A model generated the notes under the pieces. The model worked only from the letters and a program-made list of their open reading frames with translations, ran no database searches and was not told the DNA's origin. From contig DNAU01000100.1 of the NCBI GenBank assembly GCA_003491925.1, positions 1-9,423 on the forward strand: a DNA stretch of 9,423 nt, written 5' to 3'. The translations under genes and the position numbers were made by a program. Below, one piece after another: positions 1-5,635 of this stretch (positions are counted from its first letter, which is position 1; every line of letters begins with the position of its first letter). Source of the stretch: Chloroflexota bacterium (lineage in GTDB: Bacteria > Chloroflexota > Dormibacteria > Aeolococcales > Aeolococcaceae).

Positions 1-1
1 C

Positions 2-28
2 AACAAGGTCCGTGGGCGCTACACCTAG
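2..28 (+). CDS. possible 3' end of an upstream gene (last 8 codons)
   Basis: Read from base 2, the left edge gives the codons for NKVRGRYT followed by TAG at 26-28. This could be the tail of a plus-strand gene whose body lies outside the window. Eight codons cannot be assigned to a family, and a chance open frame of this length is quite possible. The inverted repeat at 90-121 would be a reasonable transcript end for such a gene, which gives weak support. Confidence 0.25.
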   Translation, partial: NKVRGRYT

Positions 29-89
29 ATGAGGGTGGCCACAGCGCCGGTGCGGCCGAGGTCGGCCCGACGCTGGGTCGGCAGCCGGG

Positions 90-121
90 TCCGGCACGGG
101 GCTGAGCAGATTCGTGCCGGA
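90..121. repeat. perfect 9-bp inverted repeat, possible transcript end
   Basis: TCCGGCACG (90-98) pairs exactly with CGTGCCGGA (113-121) across a 14-nt loop. With a one-base bulge the stem can take two more G-C pairs. No T-tract follows, so it is not a canonical intrinsic terminator. It lies about 40 bp upstream of the efflux promoter and could instead be a protein-binding site or a barrier to read-through from upstream. Function is inferred only from position. Confidence 0.4.
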
Positions 122-161
122 ACCGCGAGAAGGTCGTGTCAAATCTGGGAGTCACCACCTC

Positions 162-190
162 TTGACATTCACTTCTATAGTGGTTACTAT
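162..190 (+). promoter_or_regulatory. sigma70-type promoter of the MFS exporter gene
   Basis: A perfect -35 box TTGACA (162-167) is followed by a 17-bp spacer and a -10 box TACTAT (185-190, 4 of 6 to TATAAT). Initiation is expected around 197-198, leaving a leader of about 28 nt to the ATG at 226, with AAGGA at 211-215 as ribosome binding site. The local AT content is clearly higher than in the surrounding DNA. Both boxes are covered by inverted repeats, which suggests a repressed promoter. Confidence 0.75.
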
Positions 191-210
191 CGGATGGAAG
201 TCAGTGTCAA
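162..210. promoter_or_regulatory. nested inverted repeats over the efflux promoter, candidate TetR operator
   Basis: Outer arms TTGACATTCACTTC (162-175) and GAAGTCAGTGTCAA (197-210) are complementary at 12 of 14 positions. They cover the -35 box and the likely start site. Inside lies a perfect ATAGT-GGTT-ACTAT repeat (177-190) that includes the -10 box. TetR-family repressors bind short palindromes at the promoters they control, and the regulator gene at 1877-2503 follows the exporter gene. Which repeat is bound, and by what, is inference. Confidence 0.6.
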
Positions 211-225
211 AAGGATGACGCCGCC

Positions 226-1827
226 ATGAACGCACCGGCAATCGCCCGCGGAAGCGGCGTCCGCAAGTGGTGGGCGCTGGGTGGCGTCATGCTCGCCGTG
301 CTCGCGGTCGGGCTGGACGCGACCGTCCTGAGCGTCGCCCTGCCCACCCTGGCCGTCAAGCTGCATGCCTCGGAGTCCGACCTGCAGTGGTTCTCCTCCG
401 GCTACCTGCTGGTGCTGGCCGCGCTGATGCTGCCCGCCGGCCTCCTGGGCGACCGGTTCGGCCGCAAGCGGGTGATGCTCGGCGCCCTGCTGCTCTTCGG
501 GCTCGCCTCCGCCGGCTGTGCCATCTCCCAGACCTCGGGGGAGTTCCTCGCCGCCCGGGTCCTGCTCGGCTTCGCCGGGGCGCCTTTGATCGTGATGGCG
601 ATGTCCGCCCTGGCCGTGCTCTTCACCCCGGAGGAGCGGCCCAAGGCGGTGGGCATCTGGGCGGCGGTCAACTTCGTCTCGTTCCCGATCGGGCCCATCC
701 TCGGCGGCTACATCCTCAGCCACGCCTGGTGGGGCTGGGTGTTCCTGATGAACGTCCCGGTCGCCCTGCTGGGTCTGGTCGCCGTCCTGGCCCTGGTCCC
801 GGAGACCAAGTCCGCCGAGAAACCGGGGCTCGACCCGGCCGGCGTGGTGCTCTCGACCGCCGGGCTGGTGGGCCTCACCTACGGCCTGATCCAGGCCGGT
901 CAGGACGGCTGGGGAAGCCTGAGCGCCGTCCTGCCCATGGTCATCGGTGTCGCCCTGCTCCTCGCCTTCCTGCGCTGGGAGGTCCTCGTCACCCGCCGCC
1001 CCGGCGGCCAGCCGCTCGTCGACGTCGCGCTCTTCCGCTCGCGGAGCTTCACCTGGGGCGTGCTGCTCCTGGCCGTCTGTGGCGTGGTGATGGTGGGCGT
1101 GATCTTCACCCTGCCCCAGTACTTCCAGGGGATCACCGGCGTGGACCCGATGGGCAGCGGGGTCCGCCTCCTTCCCCTGATCGGCGGCCTGATTCTCGGG
1201 GCGGTGCCCTCGGCCCGGTTTATCCGCTGGATCGGCATCAAGCTGGTGATGAGCCTGGGGTTCGTGATCCTCGGGCTGACCGCCCTCTGGGCGGCGACCA
1301 CCACCCTCGGCACCGGGGAGGGGGTCACCGCGGCCTGGATGGCGGTGGGCGGCCTCGGCTTGGGCCTGGTCTTCGCCCCCGCGGCGTCGGCGGCCCTGGC
1401 CCAGATCGACGCCGAGCGCAGCGGGGTGGCGAGCGGCGTGCTCCAGGCGATCAACAAGGTGGGCGGGCCGCTCGGCGCCGCCGTCTTCGGCAGCGCGCTC
1501 AGCTCGGTGTACCAGGGGCACCTGCCGATCGCCGGCCTCCCCGGCGCCGCCGTCGCCACCATGAAGGAGGGCTTGAGCCAGGGTCTGGCGGTGGCCCGGC
1601 AGCTCGGCTCCCCGGCGCTCATCCACGGGGTCCAGACGGCCTTCGTCCAGGGCATGGACGCCGCCTTCCTGGTCTCGGCGGGGATCTGCGGCATCGGCCT
1701 GGTGCTCACGCTCGTGTTCATGCCGCTGCGCACCCCGGCGCTGGCTTCCGCGTCCCCGACCGGCGCCGCGGACTCCCCCGCGGTGCCGCGGCTCGCCGAC
1801 GCCGCGGCCGCACGGACGGCGCTGTGA
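226..1827 (+). CDS. MFS multidrug exporter, DHA2 (EmrB/QacA) family, 14 TM helices
   Basis: This 533-aa inner-membrane protein is a predicted proton-driven exporter of drugs or other small toxic compounds. The first helix carries the family signature LDATVLSVALP (about residues 30-40). The loop after helix 2 has the MFS motif A, GDRFGRKR (75-82), and a motif-C-like glycine/proline run, GPILGGYIL, lies near 156-164. Length and the number of hydrophobic stretches fit the 14-helix DHA2 branch rather than the 12-helix DHA1 branch. The ATG at 226 has AAGGA 10 nt upstream and follows a strong promoter. A TetR-family regulator starts 49 nt downstream on the same strand, as in many inducible efflux cassettes. 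The C-terminal 30 residues are Ala/Pro-rich and probably cytoplasmic. Substrate cannot be read from the sequence; an antibiotic or toxic metabolite is the usual case. Confidence 0.93.
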   Translation: MNAPAIARGSGVRKWWALGGVMLAVLAVGLDATVLSVALPTLAVKLHASESDLQWFSSGYLLVLAALMLPAGLLGDRFGRKRVMLGALLLFGLASAGCAISQTSGEFLAARVLLGFAGAPLIVMAMSALAVLFTPEERPKAVGIWAAVNFVSFPIGPILGGYILSHAWWGWVFLMNVPVALLGLVAVLALVPETKSAEKPGLDPAGVVLSTAGLVGLTYGLIQAGQDGWGSLSAVLPMVIGVALLLAFLRWEVLVTRRPGGQPLVDVALFRSRSFTWGVLLLAVCGVVMVGVIFTLPQYFQGITGVDPMGSGVRLLPLIGGLILGAVPSARFIRWIGIKLVMSLGFVILGLTALWAATTTLGTGEGVTAAWMAVGGLGLGLVFAPAASAALAQIDAERSGVASGVLQAINKVGGPLGAAVFGSALSSVYQGHLPIAGLPGAAVATMKEGLSQGLAVARQLGSPALIHGVQTAFVQGMDAAFLVSAGICGIGLVLTLVFMPLRTPALASASPTGAADSPAVPRLADAAAARTAL

Positions 1828-1838
1828 GCGGCTAGCAT

Positions 1839-1867
1839 CTTGACAGTCGCGCACCGCACGGTGGAGT
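1839..1867 (+). promoter_or_regulatory. TTGACA element before the TetR gene: weak promoter or operator half-site
   Basis: In the 49-nt gap between exporter and regulator, CTTGACAGTC (1839-1848) repeats the CTTGACATTC found at the exporter promoter (161-170). As a promoter it is poor: with a 16-bp spacer the -10 would be TGGAGT (1862-1867), which would place the start within a few bases of the ATG at 1877 and give a near-leaderless mRNA. It could equally be a secondary binding site for the regulator. Translation may use GAGG at 1868-1871 if the gene is read from the exporter transcript. Confidence 0.3.
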
Positions 1868-1876
1868 GAGGACGAG

Positions 1877-2503
1877 ATGACGTCATCAGAGGCAATCGAG
1901 GGCCGTAGTCCCGGGCTCCGCGAGCGGAAGAAGGCGAAGACGCGCGCCGCCATCCAGCAGGAGGCGATGCGCCTCTTCCTCGAGCGGGGCTATGACGGCA
2001 CGACCGTCGAGGACATCGCCGAGGCTGCCGAGGTCTCGCCGAGCACCTTCTTCCGCTACTTCCCGACCAAGGAGGACGTGGTCCTCCGCGACGACTACGA
2101 CGAGCTGCTGCTGGAGGTGTTCCTGGCCCAACCCCCGGACCTCACGCCCCTGCAGGCCGCCCGTGCCGCGCTGCACAGCATCGGCGACGTCGCGGGCGCT
2201 CTGTCGCCCGAGGAGCGTGAGCTGGAACGGGTGCGGATGGCCATGACCTTCACCGTCCCGGAGGTGCGGGCCCGCTGGATCAACGAGCTGGTCCGCGCGT
2301 TTCGGACGCTCGCCGAGGGCGTGGCGGCTCGCGCCGGACGGCCGGCCGACGACATCCGGGTGCGCACCTTCGTCGGCGCGGTGATCGGGGTGATGCTGGT
2401 CGCCATGGAACCGCTCGTCGAGGAACCGGCCCGGGAGTGGACCGACTTCCTCCCCGCGATCGATGAGGCCCTTGGCTATCTGGAGCAGGGCCTCCCCCTC
2501 TGA
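1877..2503 (+). CDS. TetR/AcrR-family transcriptional regulator
   Basis: This 208-aa protein has a classic TetR N-terminal domain. Basic residues (RERKKAKTRAAI, 15-26) precede helix 1, and the helix-turn-helix runs about 43-68 with the sequence TVEDIAEAAEVSPSTFFRYF followed by the typical PTKEDVV. The C-terminal ligand-binding and dimerisation half is alpha-helical and of the type often seen in AcrR/MftR-like regulators; that subfamily call is tentative. It likely represses the exporter encoded just upstream and itself, and is released when a small molecule, probably an exporter substrate, binds. The ATG at 1877 has GAGG 5 nt upstream and GGAG 10 nt upstream, and it starts just before the conserved region, so the start is reasonable. 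The gene ends 34 nt before the convergent trpB2 end. Confidence 0.92.
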   Translation: MTSSEAIEGRSPGLRERKKAKTRAAIQQEAMRLFLERGYDGTTVEDIAEAAEVSPSTFFRYFPTKEDVVLRDDYDELLLEVFLAQPPDLTPLQAARAALHSIGDVAGALSPEERELERVRMAMTFTVPEVRARWINELVRAFRTLAEGVAARAGRPADDIRVRTFVGAVIGVMLVAMEPLVEEPAREWTDFLPAIDEALGYLEQGLPL

Positions 2504-2537
2504 GCCGGCGCCGCCCAGGGATGGGATCGCGCTGATC

Positions 2538-3788
2538 TCAGCTCCCGGCCAGCTTCCCGGTGAGGAAGTCGTCGTACGCCTGCAGGTCGAGCAGCCCATG
2601 CCCGGAGTAGCCGAAGAGGATCACCTTCTCCTTCCCCTCCTCGCGGGCCTGGATCGCGGCGTCGATGGTCGCCCTGATCGCGTGGGCCGTCTCCGGCGCC
2701 GGGATCGTCCCCTGGGTCCGCGCCCACTGGATGGCGGCCTCGAACACCGCGGTCTGGGTGCAGGCGGTGGCCCGCATCCGGCCGGTGTGCACCAGGTTGC
2801 TGATGATCGGCGCGTCGCCGTGGTAGCGCAGCCCGCCGGCGTGGATCGACGGGGGCACGAAGTCGTGGCCCAGCGTGTACATCGAGAGCAGCGGGGTGAG
2901 CCCGGCGGTGTCGCCGAAGTCGTACTCGAACCTGCCGGTGGTCAGGGTGGCGCAGCTGGTGGGCTCCACCGCCAGCAGCTCGACGCCGTCGTCGGCGACG
3001 AAGGGCAGCGCGATCCCGCCGAGGTTCGACCCGCCGCCGCAGCAGCCGATGACCAGGTCCGGCCTCTCCTCCCCGGCTGCCTGGAGCTGCTCCTTCGCCT
3101 CCAGCCCGATCACGGTCTGGTGGAGCAGCACGTGGTTGAGCACCGATCCCAGCGAGTAGTGGGTGTCATCGCGACCGGCGGCATCCCGAACCGCGTCGCT
3201 GATCGCCATGCCGAGCGAGCCGGGACTGTCCGGCTGGTCGACCGGCGACGGCACCACCTCGCCGCCCCAGGTCTCCATCATCACCCGGCGGTACGGCTTC
3301 TGCTTGTACGAGGCCCGCACCATGTAGACCTTGCAGGTGAGCCCGAAGAAGGCGCAGGCGAAGGCCAGCGCGCTTCCCCACTGGCCGGCCCCGGTCTCGG
3401 TGGCGATCCGCTTGATCCCCTCCTCCCGGTTGAAGTACGCCTGGGGGACCGCGGTGTTGGGCTTGTGCGACCCGGCGGGCGAGACCGACTCGTCCTTGTA
3501 GTAGATCCGGGCCGGGGTGTCGAGCGCCTTCTCGAGGCGGCGGGCCCGGACCAGGGGGGTCGGGCGCCAGAGCCGGAGGATGTCGATCACCTCGCCGGGG
3601 ATGTCGATCCACGGCTCGGTCGAGACCTCCTGGAGGATCAGAGCCATCGGGAAGAGGGGGGCCAGGTCCTGCGGGCCCGCCGGCTCGCGGGTGCCGGGGT
3701 GCAGGGGTGGCTCGATGGGCTGCGCCAGGCGCGGCACGACATTGAACCAGGCTTCGGGCACGCTCTCAGGCGGCATGGTCCAGCGCAT
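2538..3788 (-). CDS. trpB2: TrpB2-type tryptophan synthase beta chain (PLP enzyme)
   Basis: The product (416 aa from the ATG at 3788) is a fold-type II pyridoxal-phosphate enzyme of the TrpB2 branch, joining indole to a serine-derived aminoacrylate to make tryptophan. Visible landmarks are the TrpB2-style N-terminus ([21 protein letters not shown], residues 27-47), the PLP lysine in GSHKPNTA (K109), [10 protein letters not shown] (131-140), the phosphate-binding GGGSN (251-255), and FGYSGHG (392-398) with the serine expected to contact the PLP ring nitrogen. An upstream in-frame start at 3854 would add 22 residues. I prefer 3788 because GGGGAAG lies just upstream and the -10-like element at 3824-3829 lies inside the longer reading. 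No trpA or other trp gene is adjacent, so this is an orphan copy. It may salvage indole or act on another serine-type substrate (some archaeal TrpB2 enzymes are reported to prefer O-phosphoserine) rather than partner TrpA. Confidence 0.92.
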   Translation of the reverse strand: MRWTMPPESVPEAWFNVVPRLAQPIEPPLHPGTREPAGPQDLAPLFPMALILQEVSTEPWIDIPGEVIDILRLWRPTPLVRARRLEKALDTPARIYYKDESVSPAGSHKPNTAVPQAYFNREEGIKRIATETGAGQWGSALAFACAFFGLTCKVYMVRASYKQKPYRRVMMETWGGEVVPSPVDQPDSPGSLGMAISDAVRDAAGRDDTHYSLGSVLNHVLLHQTVIGLEAKEQLQAAGEERPDLVIGCCGGGSNLGGIALPFVADDGVELLAVEPTSCATLTTGRFEYDFGDTAGLTPLLSMYTLGHDFVPPSIHAGGLRYHGDAPIISNLVHTGRMRATACTQTAVFEAAIQWARTQGTIPAPETAHAIRATIDAAIQAREEGKEKVILFGYSGHGLLDLQAYDDFLTGKLAGS

Positions 3789-3820
3789 GGATCTTCCCCA
3801 ACGATCGGCGGACGGTGGTC

Positions 3821-3839
3821 GGGACTCTAGCGGAGTCCC
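3821..3839 (-). promoter_or_regulatory. candidate trpB2 -10 region inside a 7-bp inverted repeat
   Basis: GGGACTC (3821-3827) and GAGTCCC (3833-3839) are perfect arms around a 5-nt centre. Read on the minus strand, TAGAGT (3829-3824) fits the TAnnnT -10 pattern, with transcription expected to begin near 3817 and a leader of about 28 nt. No good -35 box is seen 16-19 bp upstream. A palindrome over a -10 box with a weak -35 suggests control by a bound protein, but the identity is unknown. It could also be a simple chance hairpin. Confidence 0.4.
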
Positions 3840-3960
3840 CGGGGGAAGGTGCACCCGAGATCGGCAGCAGGGGCGGCCTGGTCCCCGGCGAGCATCAGCA
3901 GGACGTGATCAGCTTCCGCAGGGGCGGCTGCCGGTGACCCGATCTGGCCGTGGTGAGCGT

Positions 3961-3989
3961 TTGACAGGAGAGCAACGATCTGGTAGTGT
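3961..3989 (+). promoter_or_regulatory. sigma70-type promoter of the Cys/His-rich protein gene
   Basis: TTGACA (3961-3966), a 17-bp spacer and TAGTGT (3984-3989) form a promoter with a perfect -35 and a TAGnnT -10, the form common in high-GC bacteria. Initiation near 3996 would leave about 50 nt of leader before the GTG at 4048. The rest of the 259-bp divergent region holds an 11-bp direct repeat, GCAGGGGCGGC (3867-3877 and 3918-3928), of unknown meaning, and no other gene that I can support. Confidence 0.7.
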
Positions 3990-4047
3990 GCGGCCATTGG
4001 TATGAGGGAGCCTGCCGCGAGATCGGTGGCGGGAAAGGGATCGGAAG

Positions 4048-4785
4048 GTGTCGAGATTCAGGCGCCACACCCCCGTCGAGACCGAGATCGTCGGCGTCCC
4101 CGCATCGCCGGGACAGCCGACATCGCAGCTCTGCTCGGAGCCGGGCTGCGACGGCCCTGACCGGGTCACCTGCGACTACCGCGACCGCCGCGGCACCCCC
4201 TGCCCCACCGCCTGGTGCCCCCAGCACATCGTCAAGATCAACGCCTGGCACCTCTGCCGGCGCCACGCCCGAATCGTCCAGAGCCTGGCCCCGGTGGAGT
4301 TCCGCGGCGAGCTGCCTGCCCCCGATCTCGACAACCGGGCGCCCTCGCTCGCCTCTTACCTCGCCGACACCCTCGACGAGCCGATGCGCAAGCTGCTGGT
4401 GGAGCTGGCCCGGCCGGCCCTCGGCGAGTACGTGGCCTCCGAGGCGCTGAACCTGGTCACGTCGGTGAGCGGCGAGCGGCGGTGGTCCCAGGGTTGGAAG
4501 CTCTTCGACAACACCGGTCCGCTGCTCCGGATCGGAGTGGAGGTCGACGAGAAGCGCGACCCGGAGTGCAATCTCCGGCTCAACAGCCGGGTCGTGCTCC
4601 GCTTCGTCCCGCCCTGGATCAGGGAGCGCAGGGCCGGCGCGCCGTTCTCGCCGGAGGACGAGGCGGAGCGGCGACGGGTCTTCTTCGAGACCCTCATGGA
4701 GCAGCACGTCCGGCCGGCGGTGGTCGCCGAGGAGCGCTGGGTCCGCCGCTGGGAACGCTCACCCCAGGCCGGGGCACGGAGCTGA
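4048..4785 (+). CDS. unrecognised 245-aa protein with a Cys/His-rich, probably zinc-binding N-terminal part
   Basis: I do not recognise a family. Residues 29-73 carry C29, C34, C42, C52, C57, H60, C70 and H73. The spacing is C-x4-C-x7-C-x9-C-x4-C-x2-H-x9-C-x2-H, enough ligands for two zinc ions in a treble-clef or RING-like arrangement. The segment DRVTCDYRDRRGTPCPTAWC has the look of a compact zinc knuckle pair. Residues 100-245 have no cysteine except C174, are mixed helix/strand, and end in a charged, Arg/Glu-rich helical stretch (about 200-236). There is no signal peptide or membrane segment, so the protein is probably cytoplasmic. The GTG start at 4048 is chosen because GGGAAAGGGA (4031-4040) lies 7 nt upstream and a strong promoter precedes it. 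Codon use matches the neighbours, and the G/C-rich third positions support real coding. The stop codon lies inside a tandem repeat. Confidence 0.8.
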   Translation: MSRFRRHTPVETEIVGVPASPGQPTSQLCSEPGCDGPDRVTCDYRDRRGTPCPTAWCPQHIVKINAWHLCRRHARIVQSLAPVEFRGELPAPDLDNRAPSLASYLADTLDEPMRKLLVELARPALGEYVASEALNLVTSVSGERRWSQGWKLFDNTGPLLRIGVEVDEKRDPECNLRLNSRVVLRFVPPWIRERRAGAPFSPEDEAERRRVFFETLMEQHVRPAVVAEERWVRRWERSPQAGARS

Positions 4786-4877
4786 TCGCGGTCCGGAGCT
4801 GATCGGGGTCCAGGGCTGACCGGGACCAGGGGCCGATCGCGTCCGGAGCTTATTGGGGTCAAGTGCTGACCGCTCGT
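4777..4877. repeat. degenerate 17-bp tandem repeat, about six units
   Basis: Units begin at 4777, 4794, 4811, 4828 (16 bp), 4844 and 4861 (last unit decayed). The best copies read CGGAGCTGATCGSGGTC. Units 1 and 2 match at 16 of 17 bases, unit 5 matches unit 2 at 15 of 17, and unit 3 at 12 of 17. Unit 1 contains the stop codon of the upstream gene, and the array fills almost the whole 109-bp gap between two convergent genes. No strong terminator hairpin with a T-tract is evident, though GGTCC/GGACC pairs within the array could fold weakly. Confidence 0.75.
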
Positions 4878-4894
4878 TCTAAGTCGAGCCCAGG

Positions 4895-5581
4895 TCAGAG
4901 GGCGGTGTCCGCTCCGATCTCGTGGCCGAGGGCACGCAGCGCGCGGCGGTACTTCGAGCTGCTCTCGGGTGGCCCCGCCCCGGCCTCGCGGAGCCGGGCC
5001 GCCACCCGGTCGGCCAGCTCGTCCGCGCCGTCCTGGATCTCGACCTCCAGCTCGCGGAAGCGGTCGGCCACCGACCCGTCCGGAGCCGCGACCTCGACGG
5101 TGTCGTCCATCACCTCGACGATCGCCCTCCCGCCGGCCTCGGCGCCCGCCTCCCCGAGGGTGAGCACGCGCCGGCTTGCCCGGAGCAGCGCCACCGGGTG
5201 CAGCGCGGCGGGAGGGACGTCCGCCGGCGCCAGGGCGAGCAGCGCCGCCGGAGGAGCGCCGCCCGCCGCGGCCAGCTCGTGCTCCCCGCGCACCATCCGG
5301 TCGCCGTCCGCGTGCCCGGGGGTCTTGAGGGTCCAGATCCCGGGATGCTCCGGCCGGTCGAGGCGGCGGCGGTGGCGGAGACCGAACCCCTGGCGGACGA
5401 GGTCGAGGGAGTCCGTGTCCCAGTACGTCGTCTCCTGGGGCTCGGCGCCCGAGTCCCCCACCACCCCGTCGCCCAGGTCGGAGAGGTCGGGGAGCACGTA
5501 CCCGGGGCTCGCGCTCAGCTTGATCTCCCGCTCGACCTCGCCCGCCACGGGCCGATTATGCGCGAGCGCCCCCGGGCGCAC
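4895..5581 (-). CDS. CYTH-domain protein (triphosphate tunnel metalloenzyme-like)
   Basis: The 228-aa product is a CYTH protein, a family that binds triphosphate-containing substrates in a beta-barrel tunnel. Members hydrolyse inorganic triphosphate or thiamine triphosphate, or make cAMP. Seen in order: the ExExK signature EREIK (E17, E19, K21), YWDT (53-56), basic LRHRR (68-72), WTLKTP (83-88) with its lysine, RGEHE (98-102), EVMDDTVEV (156-164) and RELEVEI (176-182), which covers the alternating charged residues that line the tunnel. The end, SKYRRAL, resembles the linker that leads into a CHAD domain in longer relatives, but the gene stops there, so this is a CYTH-only form. The GTG at 5581 has a weak ribosome site; a GTG at 5548 starting VAGEVEREIK is a good alternative. 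It is the last gene of the minus-strand run, 54 nt after the hydrolase gene. Inorganic triphosphatase is the likeliest activity; this is inferred. Confidence 0.85.
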   Translation of the reverse strand: MRPGALAHNRPVAGEVEREIKLSASPGYVLPDLSDLGDGVVGDSGAEPQETTYWDTDSLDLVRQGFGLRHRRRLDRPEHPGIWTLKTPGHADGDRMVRGEHELAAAGGAPPAALLALAPADVPPAALHPVALLRASRRVLTLGEAGAEAGGRAIVEVMDDTVEVAAPDGSVADRFRELEVEIQDGADELADRVAARLREAGAGPPESSSKYRRALRALGHEIGADTAL

Positions 5582-5635
5582 CGGGCCACCGGGCGCGCCG
5601 GGTCGATGCGCCGGCGAGCCCGCGCACCGCGGACC

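Noticed and set aside
29..229. Short open frame of 66 codons before the exporter gene
   Set aside because: It runs through the promoter and operator and overlaps the exporter start. It has no convincing ribosome site and an Arg-rich composition typical of noncoding GC-rich DNA.
187..1953. Long minus-strand open frame (588 codons) opposite the MFS exporter gene
   Set aside because: It is the mirror of a real gene in GC-rich DNA, where stop codons are rare. Its protein is low-complexity Gly/Arg/Glu/His/Gln-rich with no domain, while the plus strand has clear MFS motifs.
2504..2542. Possible bidirectional terminator between the TetR gene and trpB2
   Set aside because: GCTGA-TC-TCAGC (2531-2542) has a loop too small to fold well and no T-tract. 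The rest of the 34-bp gap shows no strong stem.
2463..3830. Long plus-strand open frame opposite trpB2
   Set aside because: Its composition is Arg/Gly/Leu/Val-rich without motifs, and the opposite strand has every TrpB2 landmark. It would also overlap the TetR gene end.
3789..3960. Trp leader peptide, T-box or riboswitch upstream of trpB2
   Set aside because: The predicted leader is only about 28 nt. No Trp-rich short frame, T-box sequence or paired antiterminator was found.
5582..5635. GC-rich stem candidates between the hydrolase and CYTH genes
   Set aside because: Only 5-bp GGCGC/GCGCC pairings were seen, expected by chance at this base composition, and there is no T-tract. The gap is compatible with co-transcription.
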